From NCBI RefSeq assembly GCF_023061285.1, contig NZ_JAKGAM010000011.1, positions 1 through 64,000 of the forward strand: a stretch of DNA of 64,000 bases, in the 5' to 3' direction. Below, piece after piece: positions 40,811 to 50,305 of this stretch (the stretch's first letter is position 1; every line of letters begins with the position of its first letter). A program made the translations under genes and the position numbers. Origin of the DNA: Chromohalobacter nigrandesensis. Its GTDB lineage: Bacteria > Pseudomonadota > Gammaproteobacteria > Pseudomonadales > Halomonadaceae. Under the pieces are notes generated by a model. That model was not told the origin of the DNA. It saw only the letters and a program-made list of their open reading frames with translations, and searched no databases.

Positions 40811-42361
40811 TTACGTCGTCTCCGGCGTCAATTGCTGGCGATGCAGCGTATTGCCGGCGGCGTCCATCAGACTCACGGTCAACGCTTCGCTCTCGCCGTC
40901 GAGATCGATCTGGCCGAAGAATTGATAGCCTCGAGATGGCGGCAAATTCGACTCGCCTTTCGGCGGGGCTTTTTGAAAGACCACCTCAGGGCCGAAGGTC
41001 GTATCCAGCTCGCCGGGGCCAAAGGTGCCCGCATGCAGCGGACCGCTGACGAATTCCCAGAAGGGCGTGAATTCCTGGAAACTGGCCCGCTCGGGTGAGT
41101 AGTGATGCGCCGCCGTGTAATGCACGTCCGCCGTCAGCCATACCACGTTTTTCACATTGTCATCGCGGATCGCCCGCAAGAGTCTGGCGATTTCGAGTTC
41201 GCGCCCCAACGCCCCGCCCGCATCGCCATTGGCGATGGCTTCATACGCGTCACCATCGCTGACGACCAGGCCGATGGGCATATCCGCAGCGATGATCTTC
41301 CACGTCGCCGTGGACTCTTTCAGCGAACGTTGCAGCCAGGCGAACTGGTCCTCGCCGAGAAACGCCGTTTGTGCAGAGCGCTCGGTTTGCCGGTTGCGAC
41401 TGTTGGCGCCGCGATAGGTGCGCATATCGAGCATGAAAACTTCCAGCGACGGCCCATATGCAAACCGCCGATGAATACGCTCTGGCGATGTCGGCAGTTG
41501 GCGTAGCGGCGTGTGTTCGAGAAAGGCCTGGCGAGCCCGAGCCGCCAGCAACGCCACATTTTTCTCAGTGTAGCGCTCGTCCTCGAGCCACTCACCGGGA
41601 TACCAGTTGTTGGTCGTCTCGTGATCGTCCCATTGGGCGAGCATGGGCACTTCGGCATTGAAGCGCCGCAGGTTGGCATCAAGAAAGTTGTAGGTATGCT
41701 GGCCGCGAAACTCATCGAGCGTTTCCGCCACCTTGCGCTTGGCCGGGGTGACCAGATTGTGCCAGGTATCGCCGTTAGCCAGCGCCACGCGCTCTTCCAG
41801 AGGGCCGTCGGCGTAGACGGTATCGCCGGAGTGAATGAAGAAATCGGGGCGCTGACGGCGCATGGTGTCGTAGATCGTCATGCCGCCACGTGATTCATCG
41901 ATGCCCCAGCCTTGCCCGACCGTATCGCCCGACCACACGAAGCGCACGTCGCGCGTCTCGGACGGAGGCAAGCGTAAACGCCCTTTGACGGGCTCGCTCA
42001 AGGCATGCGGGTCGTCCAATGCGGCGAAACGTACACGGTAGTGCAGCGTCTCGGTATCGCCGAGCCCCGCGACATCAAGCTTGCCGATCAACCCGCTGCT
42101 GGGCAGCACCTCGGGGCCACGCACTTGGCGGACACCACGAAACGCGGGATTGTCGGCCACTTCAACGAGCATCCGCGCGGGACGATCGCTGCGCGACCAG
42201 AGCATCGTGCGGTCGCTCAGCATGTCACCGCTCATCACTCCCGAGGTCACTTGCGGGCGCCGTGACTCGGCCAACACGATCGACGGCGCCACCGACGCTG
42301 CGCCTAATGCCGCGCCAGCCTTGACGCCCCATCCCAATACATCACGGCGGGAATATCGCAT
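40811..42361 (-). CDS. phoD: PhoD-like alkaline phosphatase, Tat-exported
   Basis: The 516-residue protein starts MRYSRRDVLGWGVKAG, a twin-arginine signal ending near IVLA. PhoD motifs follow: FIHSGDTVYADG, QWDDHETTNNW and LTADVHYTAAHHYSPE, which bind Fe3+/Ca2+. It should hydrolyse phosphomonoesters or diesters in the periplasm under phosphate limitation. ATG 42361 with GGAGAG upstream is preferred over a GTG at 42391. Confidence 0.89.
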   Translation of the reverse strand: MRYSRRDVLGWGVKAGAALGAASVAPSIVLAESRRPQVTSGVMSGDMLSDRTMLWSRSDRPARMLVEVADNPAFRGVRQVRGPEVLPSSGLIGKLDVAGLGDTETLHYRVRFAALDDPHALSEPVKGRLRLPPSETRDVRFVWSGDTVGQGWGIDESRGGMTIYDTMRRQRPDFFIHSGDTVYADGPLEERVALANGDTWHNLVTPAKRKVAETLDEFRGQHTYNFLDANLRRFNAEVPMLAQWDDHETTNNWYPGEWLEDERYTEKNVALLAARARQAFLEHTPLRQLPTSPERIHRRFAYGPSLEVFMLDMRTYRGANSRNRQTERSAQTAFLGEDQFAWLQRSLKESTATWKIIAADMPIGLVVSDGDAYEAIANGDAGGALGRELEIARLLRAIRDDNVKNVVWLTADVHYTAAHHYSPERASFQEFTPFWEFVSGPLHAGTFGPGELDTTFGPEVVFQKAPPKGESNLPPSRGYQFFGQIDLDGESEALTVSLMDAAGNTLHRQQLTPETT

Positions 42362-42480
42362 CGCCAACTCTCCACTGAGTCCCTGATTCACTCAGCATCT
42401 CGAGCACGCATGACGACGATGTGGCAACCGCATGACGATTGAATGGCACGACACGTCAGGGCGCACCAGTACCTCGATGT

Positions 42481-43440
42481 TCAGGCTTTCAGCCGCTGCA
42501 AAGCGTAATCGGCAATCGCCGTGTCCTGCACGCCGGTGCCGGTGAGATCGCACACGGTGATGCCAGCGCCAGAGAGACGCAGCGTCAGACTGCTATCGAT
42601 CACCTGGCCGAGCTCGAACACCTTGAACGGCACATTGGCCACCGCCTCGCCGGATTTGACGAAGGCCTTGAGTTCGCCGTTGTGCTCACTTTGCGCACGG
42701 GTATCGCAGACGAAGGCATCGGCGCGCGTCATCACGCTATCGTCGAGCTCGCGCTTGTCCGGGCTGTCGGAGCCCATCGCCGTGACGTGCACCCCCTCGG
42801 GGAGGTCGGCGGCTTCGAGAATCGGCTGTTGCGACGGCGTCGCGGTGACGATGATATCCGCTTCACGACACGCCGCGTGGACATCATCGTGAACGTTGAC
42901 CGTCAGGTCGCGCTGGCGCAGCCGCTCGGCATAGGACTCGGCGGCTTCGCGCCGACGCGCCCAGACATCGACGGTGTCGATATCGCGCACCAGACGCAGG
43001 GCATCGATCTGCAGCTCGGCCTGTTCGCCGGCGCCGAGGACCGTCACGCGACGGCTGTTTTCACGCGCCAGATACTTGGAAGCCAAGGCTCCGGCGAGTG
43101 CCGTGCGCACCGCCGTCAGATAGCCCTCATCGAAGAGCACGGCATCCACCAGCCCGGTGCGGGCCGAGAACATCATCATCAGGCCGTTGAGACTAGGTAA
43201 CCCCTGCTTGGGATTGTCGAAGAATCCCGAACTCACCTTGATGGCAAAGCGCTCGAAACCGCGAATGTGAGCGGTTTTGACGTCGACCTCGCCATTGGCC
43301 TCCTCGATGGCCATCGACAGGATCGGGGGCTGCACGGCCTCGCCACGCCCCAGGGCCGCGAATCCCGCTTCGATGACAGCCAGGGCGTCCGTATCCAGTT
43401 GAACGGCGGCTTCGATTGCGTCGCGTTGATGGAGCTGCAT
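42481..43440 (-). CDS. eutC: Ornithine cyclodeaminase-family protein, EutC
   Basis: The 319-residue protein belongs to the ornithine cyclodeaminase / mu-crystallin family, with the NAD site VTVLGAGEQAELQ and KVSSGFFDNPKQGLPSLNG. Next to eutB and doeCD it fits EutC of hydroxyectoine utilisation, proposed to help turn the hydroxylated diaminobutyrate intermediate into a common ectoine-pathway compound. The ATG at 43440 has GGAGG at 5 nt. It ends the doeC-doeD-eutB-eutC unit. Confidence 0.85.
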   Translation of the reverse strand: MQLHQRDAIEAAVQLDTDALAVIEAGFAALGRGEAVQPPILSMAIEEANGEVDVKTAHIRGFERFAIKVSSGFFDNPKQGLPSLNGLMMMFSARTGLVDAVLFDEGYLTAVRTALAGALASKYLARENSRRVTVLGAGEQAELQIDALRLVRDIDTVDVWARRREAAESYAERLRQRDLTVNVHDDVHAACREADIIVTATPSQQPILEAADLPEGVHVTAMGSDSPDKRELDDSVMTRADAFVCDTRAQSEHNGELKAFVKSGEAVANVPFKVFELGQVIDSSLTLRLSGAGITVCDLTGTGVQDTAIADYALQRLKA

Positions 43441-43480
43441 GACGTCCTCCAGACGAAGAGAGAAGAAGGGAAAAGAGGAT

Positions 43481-44476
43481 TCAGGCTCCCGCCAATGCCC
43501 GGGCGCGGTCAAACGTTTCCAGCGCCACGCCGTTCCCGGAGACGATCAATGCCACCCGCTGGCCCCGGATATCGAGACCATGTTCGTCGAGCGCCGCCAA
43601 CCCCACGGTCGCTGCGCCTTCGACCAGCATTTTCTCGGTGTCGAGCAAGTCGACCATGGCCCTGGCGATGGCGGATTCCGAGACCTGGTAATGGTCATCC
43701 ATCACCTCGCGCACCAGCGCGAAGGTGCAGCGATTGTCCAGCCCAATGCCGCCGCCCAGCGAATCACCGAGACTCTCGACCTCCGCCACATTGACCGGAT
43801 GCCCGGCCTGAAGGCTTTCCCACATCGCCGCACCCTGAGAGAGGCTGATGCCAGTCACCTGCGTCGCCGGACGAATCGCCTTGACCGCTGCGCCGATGCC
43901 GCCCAACAAACCGCCGCCGGAAAGCCCGACGAGCACCCGGTCGAGCGCGGGCTGATCCTCCATCAACTCGAGTCCGATGGTGCCCTGCCCGCTCACGATC
44001 AGCGGATCGTCGAAAGGCGGGATCGCCGTCATGCCCGAAGTCACCAGCCGCTCGACCTCGTCGAAGGCATCGTCCTGGCTCTCACCGACTCGCCGCACCT
44101 CAGCGCCCAAGGCCTCGATAGCTGCGGCCTTGTTGTCGGGCACCAGTCGCGACAGACAGATGACGGCGGGAATCCCCAACTGGTGCGCGGCGTGGGCCAC
44201 GGCCCGACCATGATTGCCCGTCGAGGCCGTGGTCACGCCGTGCGCCAAGGCCTCGCGTCCGTCACGTTCGATCAGCGCAGCGATCATGTTGGTCGCGCCG
44301 CGCAACTTGAACGCTCCCGTCGGCTGGTGGGTTTCCAGCTTAAGGAACACGTCGGCCTCGAAGCGCCGCGACAACGCCGGCGAACGCACCAGCGGCGTGC
44401 GCGCGACCTGCCCTTGCAGGCGGGCACGGGCGGCATAGATCAAGGCCAGCGTCACATCATTACTGGGTTGCTTCAT
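43481..44476 (-). CDS. eutB: Threonine dehydratase-like PLP enzyme, EutB
   Basis: The 331-residue fold-type II PLP enzyme has its Schiff-base lysine at Lys57 in PTGAFKLRGA and the phosphate loop SGGGLLGGIG. It lacks a C-terminal ACT domain, unlike biosynthetic threonine deaminase. Its place in the ectoine gene set points to EutB, thought to act on hydroxyectoine-derived hydroxy-diaminobutyrate. A catabolic threonine/serine dehydratase role is the alternative. Confidence 0.86.
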   Translation of the reverse strand: MKQPSNDVTLALIYAARARLQGQVARTPLVRSPALSRRFEADVFLKLETHQPTGAFKLRGATNMIAALIERDGREALAHGVTTASTGNHGRAVAHAAHQLGIPAVICLSRLVPDNKAAAIEALGAEVRRVGESQDDAFDEVERLVTSGMTAIPPFDDPLIVSGQGTIGLELMEDQPALDRVLVGLSGGGLLGGIGAAVKAIRPATQVTGISLSQGAAMWESLQAGHPVNVAEVESLGDSLGGGIGLDNRCTFALVREVMDDHYQVSESAIARAMVDLLDTEKMLVEGAATVGLAALDEHGLDIRGQRVALIVSGNGVALETFDRARALAGA

Positions 44477-44492
44477 ACGCGATAACCATCCA

Positions 44493-45899
44493 TCAAGCCT
44501 TCAAGTCTCCCGAGCGAGACAACTCGTCGGTCACCTTGTCGACGGCACGCTTGGCGCGGGCGACGATGTCGTCGACTTCATCGCGAGTCGTCACCAATGG
44601 CGGCGCGAAGCCGAGAATGTCACCTTGCGGCATGGCGCGTGCGATCAGGTTCTCGCTCAACGCGGCGGCACTTACGCGCGGCCCGACCTTGAGTGCCGGG
44701 TCGAAGAACGCCCGTCGTGCCGGATCGGGCGAGAATTCCAGTGCCGCCAGCATGCCCACGCCACGCACGTTGCCCACCAGCGGATGCTCGCCGAATGTCT
44801 GCAGCATTTGCTGCTGCAGATAGGCACCCGTCTCGGCGGCGTTGGCGGTCAGCCCTTCGCGCTCGATGATGGCCAGGTTGGCAAGCCCTGCAGCGCAGCC
44901 CAGCGCATGGCCCGAATAGGTCCAACCATGGCCGATGGGGCCGTATTCACCGGCGCCCTGTTCCAGCACCTGCCACACGCGATCGCCGACGATGACGCCG
45001 GAAAGCGGCTGATAGGCGCTGGTCAGGCCCTTGGCGATGGTGATCAGGTCGGGCTGGATAGCGTAGTGATGACTGCCGAAATCGGTGCCGATGCGCCCGA
45101 AGCCACACACCACTTCATCGGCAATCAGCAGCACATCGTACTTGTTCAACACCGCCTGGATCGCCTCCCAGTAGCCCTCGGGCGGCGGCACGATACCGCC
45201 AGTGCCCAGCACCGGCTCGCCGATGAAAGCCGCCACGGTGTCCGGGCCTTCGGCGAGGATCATCTCCTCGAGCTTGGCCGCGCAGTGGCGAGAAAACTCA
45301 CGCTCGCTCATGCTCTCCTGTTCGGCGGCTCGATGGTAGTAGTACGGCGCCTCGGTGTGCAGGATACAGTCGATGGGCAGATCGAAATGATCGTGAAACG
45401 CCTTGAGCCCGGTCAACGAACCCGAGGCGATCCCCGAGCCGTGATAGCCGCGCTGCCGCGAGATCACTTTCTTCTTCTGCGGCCGACCCAGCACGTTATT
45501 GTAGTAGCGCACGATCTTGAGCTGCGTCTCGTTGGCGTCACTGCCCGACATGCCGTAGTAAACCTTGGACATGCCCGGTCCTGCCAACTCGAGAATCTTC
45601 TCGGAAAGCTGTATCTGCGGCTCGTTCGAATGGCCGACATAGGTGTGGTAGTAAGACAGCTCCAGCGCCTGGTGATAGATCGCCTCGGCGACTTCGGTGC
45701 GACCGTAACCGATATTGACGCAATAAAGTCCGGCGAAACCGTCGATGAACTCGCGGCCATCCTTGTCGACGATATTGATGCCCTGACCGCCGGTGACCAC
45801 CCGACCCGGCACATCGCCATGCGCGAAATCGCGCAGATGCGTGGAGGCATGAAAAGTAACCTTGCGATCGCGATCGATCAGGTCCTGGTGCTGGCTCAT
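44493..45899 (-). CDS. doeD: Diaminobutyrate transaminase of ectoine degradation, DoeD
   Basis: The 468-residue class III aminotransferase has the PLP lysine at Lys290 in ITIAKGLTSAYQP and DEVVCGFGR before it. In Halomonas elongata DoeD converts L-2,4-diaminobutyrate to aspartate semialdehyde. The ATG at 45899 has GGGAG at 7 nt; the longer frame adds unrelated residues. EutB follows after 16 bp. The 126-bp spacer upstream of it contains five tandem 7-bp repeats. Confidence 0.9.
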   Translation of the reverse strand: MSQHQDLIDRDRKVTFHASTHLRDFAHGDVPGRVVTGGQGINIVDKDGREFIDGFAGLYCVNIGYGRTEVAEAIYHQALELSYYHTYVGHSNEPQIQLSEKILELAGPGMSKVYYGMSGSDANETQLKIVRYYNNVLGRPQKKKVISRQRGYHGSGIASGSLTGLKAFHDHFDLPIDCILHTEAPYYYHRAAEQESMSEREFSRHCAAKLEEMILAEGPDTVAAFIGEPVLGTGGIVPPPEGYWEAIQAVLNKYDVLLIADEVVCGFGRIGTDFGSHHYAIQPDLITIAKGLTSAYQPLSGVIVGDRVWQVLEQGAGEYGPIGHGWTYSGHALGCAAGLANLAIIEREGLTANAAETGAYLQQQMLQTFGEHPLVGNVRGVGMLAALEFSPDPARRAFFDPALKVGPRVSAAALSENLIARAMPQGDILGFAPPLVTTRDEVDDIVARAKRAVDKVTDELSRSGDLKA

Positions 45900-45981
45900 A
45901 TGATTCTCCCGTAACTGTCTCGGCTCACGCCGATAAAACCGAACGTCAAACACGACTTATTAAGCCACGAACACTTCGTTC

Positions 45982-46016
45982 GCTCGTGGCTCGTGGCTCG
46001 TGGCTCGTGGCTCGTG
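45982..46016 (+). repeat. Five perfect 7-bp tandem repeats GCTCGTG
   Basis: GCTCGTG is repeated exactly five times between doeD and doeC, next to an inverted partner (GCCACGAA at 45964-45971). A 7-bp unit allows slippage that would change spacer length. It could affect mRNA folding between the two cistrons. Confidence 0.9.
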
Positions 46017-46025
46017 GCCAGGAGC

Positions 46026-47495
46026 CTAGCTCCCGGACACGGAGCCCAAGGCCCCCAGACAATAAAACTTGGTCTCCAGATATTCCTCTATGCCGGCGGT
46101 GCCGCCCTCACGACCCAGACCAGACTGCTTGACGCCACCGAAGGGCACCGGCGGGCCGGTCATCTTCACCGAGTTGATCGCCACCATGCCGTACTCCAAA
46201 GCACGCAGCAGCTTCCAGATGCGGCGGATATCGTGGGTATAGACATAGGCCGCCAAGCCGTACTCGGTATCGTTGGCCAGCTTGATGACCTCATCGTCAT
46301 CCTTGTAGGCAGTCACTCCCGCTACCGGCGAGAAGCTCTCCTCGCGCCAGGCCTTCATGTAGGGCGTCACGCCAGTGAGCAACGTGGGCATGAAGAAATT
46401 GGGCCCCGGCGCCATAGACTGGTCGCCATGTACCAGCGTCGCGCCGCGCGAAATGGCGTCATCGACGATACTCGACGCTTTCTCCACCGCCTGCTGATGA
46501 ATCAGCGGTCCGATATCGATATTGGTCACCAGGCCGTTGCCGACCTTGAGCGTTTCCATGCAGGCAACGAACTGCTCGACGAACTCGTCATGGATCGACT
46601 CGTGCACCAGGATCCGGTTGGCGGCCAGGCAATCCTGCCCACCGGTCTGGAACTTGGCGGCCACCGCAGCGCGCGCGGCCTCGGCAGGCTCCATATCGGG
46701 GCCGACGATGAACGGCGCGTTGCCGCCCAACTCCAGCGAGACACGCTTGACGCTATTGGCAGACTGCTCCAGCAATAACCGCCCGACGCGGGTGGAGCCG
46801 GTGAACGACAGCGCCTTGACGCGTTCTTCTTCGCACAACAGCTTGGACACCTCGGCGGGCTCACCCAGCACCACGTTGAAGACCCCGGCGGGGATCTCGG
46901 CACGCTCGGCGAGTTCCGCCAGCGCCAGAGCCGAGAACGGCGTCTCGTCGGCCGGCTTGACGATGACCGTACAACCGGCAGCCAACGCGGCACCGGCCTT
47001 GCGCGTGATCATCGCCAGCGGGAAGTTCCAGGGCGTGATCAATGCCGCCACACCCACCGGCTCCTTGAGAGAGCCTAGAGCGGCGTTGGGGATATGACTG
47101 GGAATGGTCTGCCCGAAGGTGCGCTTGCCCTCTTCGGCGAACCATTTGATGAAGCTGGCACCGTATTCGATCTCGCCGCGAGCGTCGGGCAACGGCTTGC
47201 CCTGCTCGCGCGTCATGATGACCGCCAGATCTTCGCGATGCTCGATCAGCAGGTCATACCACGCCTGCAGACGCTCGGCGCGCTCATCGGCACGCAGCGC
47301 CCGCCACTGGGCGAAGGCGGTATCCGCAGCATCCACCGCCTCCCGCAATTGCGGAGCCTCGAGCCAGGGAATGTGTCCCAGCACCTCGCCCGTGGCGGGA
47401 TCGACGACCGCTTGTTCGCGACCGCCGTCGCCGTGGGTCCATTTACCGTCGATATAAGCGTACTGACGCAATAGACGCGGATCGTTGAGTTTCAT
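46026..47495 (-). CDS. doeC: Aspartate-semialdehyde dehydrogenase of ectoine degradation, DoeC
   Basis: The 489-residue ALDH has catalytic Cys289 in TGGQDCLAANR, Glu255 in SLELGGNAP and Asn157 in TPWNFP. It resembles succinate-semialdehyde dehydrogenases; next to doeD it fits DoeC, oxidising aspartate semialdehyde to aspartate. GGGAGAGG lies 6 nt before the ATG, and a terminator-like hairpin directly precedes that ribosome site. Confidence 0.88.
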   Translation of the reverse strand: MKLNDPRLLRQYAYIDGKWTHGDGGREQAVVDPATGEVLGHIPWLEAPQLREAVDAADTAFAQWRALRADERAERLQAWYDLLIEHREDLAVIMTREQGKPLPDARGEIEYGASFIKWFAEEGKRTFGQTIPSHIPNAALGSLKEPVGVAALITPWNFPLAMITRKAGAALAAGCTVIVKPADETPFSALALAELAERAEIPAGVFNVVLGEPAEVSKLLCEEERVKALSFTGSTRVGRLLLEQSANSVKRVSLELGGNAPFIVGPDMEPAEAARAAVAAKFQTGGQDCLAANRILVHESIHDEFVEQFVACMETLKVGNGLVTNIDIGPLIHQQAVEKASSIVDDAISRGATLVHGDQSMAPGPNFFMPTLLTGVTPYMKAWREESFSPVAGVTAYKDDDEVIKLANDTEYGLAAYVYTHDIRRIWKLLRALEYGMVAINSVKMTGPPVPFGGVKQSGLGREGGTAGIEEYLETKFYCLGALGSVSGS

Positions 47496-47509
47496 GTGCT
47501 GCCTCTCCC

Positions 47510-47550
47510 AAAAAACGAACCGGGCCTAGATTTAAAGACATTGGGCCCGG
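47510..47550 (-). terminator. Terminator-like hairpin directly before doeC (possible attenuator)
   Basis: On the minus strand CCGGGCC and GGCCCGG form a perfect 7-bp stem around 17 nt, followed by TTCG and six T. The T run abuts the doeC ribosome site, leaving no room for a promoter after it. It may end transcription from the universal stress gene or act as an attenuator controlling read-through into doeCD-eutBC. Confidence 0.65.
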
Positions 47551-47688
47551 ACAGGTCATGGCGGATGGCGTTCATCCGATATGCATAGGATAAAGCAGCA
47601 CAAGGCAGGGGAGTTTTTGTTCGACGGGGCGGGCGATATCGGTTTTTTTCGAGTCACGCTCCAGTAAAGGCGTTTTTTTCTGCGTTTG

Positions 47689-47718
47689 CCCGCCGCCGCG
47701 AGCAGGGGCGGCGGCGGG
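47689..47718. other. GC-rich hairpin downstream of universal stress gene
   Basis: CCCGCCGCCGC and GCGGCGGCGGG form a perfect 11-bp inverted repeat with an 8-nt loop, 12 bp after the stress-protein stop. No T run follows on the minus strand, so it is not a classical intrinsic terminator; it may protect the 3' end of the mRNA. Confidence 0.55.
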
Positions 47719-47729
47719 TGTGATGCGTC

Positions 47730-48563
47730 TCAACGCAACACGAGCATGGCACACGGCGAATTCAGCAGCATCTCCGTCGTGGTACTACCTACCAGCCAAT
47801 GGCGAAGACGCGAGTGTCCATACGCGCCCATGACCATCATGTCGACGTCATTATCGAGCGCATGCTGTTTCAACGCCTCAGTCGTGTTGTTGGCTTTTGT
47901 CAAATGGGTTCTGACCGGCACATGACCGTCTTCCAGGGTGTTCCTGGCCCATTCCATTTGTTCACGATGCTCATCGGTGTCACCGCCGATCATGACGACA
48001 TCACACTCGATGCCATTGAGCAGCGGGCTTTCGGCCACCATCCGCACGCCCTTGACCGTGCTCACGCTGCCATCGAATGCCAGCATGATGCGTCGCGGCT
48101 GCGTGAAGGTTTGCTGAACGACAAGAACCGGATGGCGTACCACCCGAATCACCTGCTCAAGACGACTGCCGAGATGGCCGTTGAGGGAGGTATCGCCACG
48201 CTTGCCGATGACCATCATCCTCATTTCATCATCCAGCCCCTCAAGAATATCGATCAGATTCCCTTCCCGGATGCGACTATTGGCATCTGCTACGGAATGA
48301 TCCTCGAGACGCGTCATAGCTTCCTTCATGATTTGCTGAGCATGCTCATGCATCAGCTCGATACGCTGTTTATCCAGCGTATCCATTTTCTCGCGTAGCG
48401 CATCCTCCTTATTCGTCTTGGGCGATTGAGTACGCTCCTTCTCGATCACGTTCAATAATGTCGAAGGCACTGCCAGGCGATTGCTCGCCCATGCCGTCGC
48501 ATCACATACGGACTCAATAAACGGAGACCTGCCACCTACACAAGAGAATATTTGTCGTGTCAT
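47730..48563 (-). CDS. Tandem universal stress protein
   Basis: The 277-residue protein contains two UspA-type domains. The first is less conserved (CDATAWASNRLAVPSTLLNV); the second ends with MMVMGAYGHSRLRHWLVGSTT, the nucleotide-binding glycine motif. A helical insert (about 60-100) lies in the first. Full length from ATG 48563 is needed for the first fold. Such proteins occur next to solute transporters in halophiles (TeaD is one), but here the neighbours are doeC and an MFS gene. Confidence 0.83.
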   Translation of the reverse strand: MTRQIFSCVGGRSPFIESVCDATAWASNRLAVPSTLLNVIEKERTQSPKTNKEDALREKMDTLDKQRIELMHEHAQQIMKEAMTRLEDHSVADANSRIREGNLIDILEGLDDEMRMMVIGKRGDTSLNGHLGSRLEQVIRVVRHPVLVVQQTFTQPRRIMLAFDGSVSTVKGVRMVAESPLLNGIECDVVMIGGDTDEHREQMEWARNTLEDGHVPVRTHLTKANNTTEALKQHALDNDVDMMVMGAYGHSRLRHWLVGSTTTEMLLNSPCAMLVLR

Positions 48564-48640
48564 GAGATCATTACCCCACTATTCATTGCTGCATCCATAT
48601 ATCACCAATCGAACCGATTCCGTTAGATCGCGACACACCC

Positions 48641-49999
48641 TCAATACGAACCTTTATTATCACTTTCATTTCGTTGAGAAATCGTTTCCTGCATATTTCT
48701 CAACAATGAAATTTGTTCACGGCTATCGGAGTATTGTTGACGGCGCACCTCATCCAATTGATTGGCGAGCGTATCGACACGCTCTTGCAAACGAGCATTG
48801 GATGCCGAAATTTCGCTCAAGGCATGCTTCGAACTGCTGCGAGCCAGCCACTTCTTTAGCCCCGAGAAGTGCAAGCCACGCTCGACAAACATAAGGATGG
48901 CAACGAAAACCAGCGCCAGTGCCATGGCGGAGTATGAATAATAAACGCTACCATTACCAAAGACTTGCGATATTTCGTCCAGCACGATGGGAGAGAGGAA
49001 CTGCCCTAGATAGATACTACTGACCAGAATGGCCGTGGCCATCGACCTTGCCGCCCCGGTGGTGATCTTGGTGGCGCCGTCGAAAATGACCGGCACGGTA
49101 CTACCATAGCCGAAGCCCAATATCAATACGCCCAGACCAAGCAGCACGATATACTGATTCAAAAATGCGATCAGTACAAAGCCGACTGCCATATAAACGA
49201 CTTGCAGTGGCACGAAGAACGACTTGAGCACACGCCGGAAGAAAGCGACCGACATACCGCCCGCGAACCCGCCGACAGAACAAATCGCGATAATGATGCC
49301 ATTGACGACCGTATTCGTGATATCGATCTCGCTCAAGAACAGCGACATATTGGAAGGAATGCCGAAGAAGACGACGAATGTCAGTATCATGTAGATGGCA
49401 AGCAGAAATACACGGGCGTCAAAATTGCTTTCTTCGGCTTCGCCTTCAGCTGACTTGGCTGGTGCCTTTCTAGGCAGGAAAAAGAAAACGAGTACAAGCG
49501 CCAGAATAGCCAAACCATACGCCAGGAAAGAATAACGCCAGCCTTGTGCTGCCAGAAAACCGGACACGACGATGGCGATGATGCCCCCCATGTTCGTGGC
49601 GGCACTTTGAAGACCCAGCGTCCGAGTGCGCTCTTCACCTTCATAATAGTCGGAAATAAGCGTGATCGATAGCGGGATCATCAAACCTATAGAGATACCC
49701 AGAACGACACGCGTGGCCAGCATGAACAACATGCTATCGGAAAGCGACCCGCCAATCCCGCCAATGAGATAGAGAATCAGCGATACAATTAAAATATCTT
49801 TCTTGGGTATATAGCGCACCAGATATCCGGAAATAAAGGAAAACGGCACGACAAGCCCTGCGTGCAGCGATGTTAGCAAGCTAATCTGGAAGGAGCTCGC
49901 GTTGGGGAAAGCCGCCGCAATCGATGCAATGGCAGGTGCAATCATGGCACCTGCCATTACAGTGATCAACGACACCGATAATATTGCGTATTTTAGCAC
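48641..49999 (-). CDS. MFS transporter with C-terminal coiled coil
   Basis: The 452-residue protein has twelve predicted membrane helices and MFS signatures (SGYLVRYIPKKDILIVSL after TM2). An unusual cytosolic tail of some 60 residues (about 393-452) has heptad spacing (LQERVDTLANQLDEVRRQQ), suggesting self-association. GTG start with GGAGATTCG upstream. The gene is clearly AT-richer than its surroundings, a sign of transfer. Substrate unknown. Confidence 0.83.
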   Translation of the reverse strand: MLKYAILSVSLITVMAGAMIAPAIASIAAAFPNASSFQISLLTSLHAGLVVPFSFISGYLVRYIPKKDILIVSLILYLIGGIGGSLSDSMLFMLATRVVLGISIGLMIPLSITLISDYYEGEERTRTLGLQSAATNMGGIIAIVVSGFLAAQGWRYSFLAYGLAILALVLVFFFLPRKAPAKSAEGEAEESNFDARVFLLAIYMILTFVVFFGIPSNMSLFLSEIDITNTVVNGIIIAICSVGGFAGGMSVAFFRRVLKSFFVPLQVVYMAVGFVLIAFLNQYIVLLGLGVLILGFGYGSTVPVIFDGATKITTGAARSMATAILVSSIYLGQFLSPIVLDEISQVFGNGSVYYSYSAMALALVFVAILMFVERGLHFSGLKKWLARSSSKHALSEISASNARLQERVDTLANQLDEVRRQQYSDSREQISLLRNMQETISQRNESDNKGSY

Positions 50000-50305
50000 C
50001 GACGAATCTCCGTTTACTTAATTAAATCGCCAATGACGACTAAAAAGTAAAGATAAGACCCGGAGTTTTCAGGGGAGTATCCGTACTACGAGGAAATTCG
50101 CTAGACAAACAACATTCAAGCAGTGAGCATTGCACCCACGCTATCAATTTCATCAAGCGAATTTGACGAAAGTATTATACCATCTAACAAAGCTTATTGC
50201 CAAGCGGGAAGCTAATTAAAGCGAACCTTTACGACCACTTTACAATGACTTCCCGGGCTTCGCTTGAGGTATGCCACGCATGCGCTTGAAGTGGCATCTT
50301 ACGCA
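50000..50305. other. AT-rich 306-bp spacer upstream of the MFS gene
   Basis: I see no gene here. The base composition matches the MFS gene and not the GC-rich neighbours, so the gene and its upstream region probably arrived together. It must contain the MFS promoter; no clear -35/-10 pair stands out. Confidence 0.5.

Noticed and set aside
43439-44485. 348-codon plus-strand frame
   Set aside because: Antisense shadow of eutB; no recognisable motifs.
44625-45914. 429-codon open frame on the plus strand
   Set aside because: It lies antisense to doeD, which has clear family motifs and a catalytic lysine; the antisense translation shows no family features and is a GC-codon artefact.
47689-47718. 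Strong GC hairpin as an intrinsic terminator
   Set aside because: No T run follows on the minus strand where the stress gene is transcribed, so it is listed only as a hairpin.
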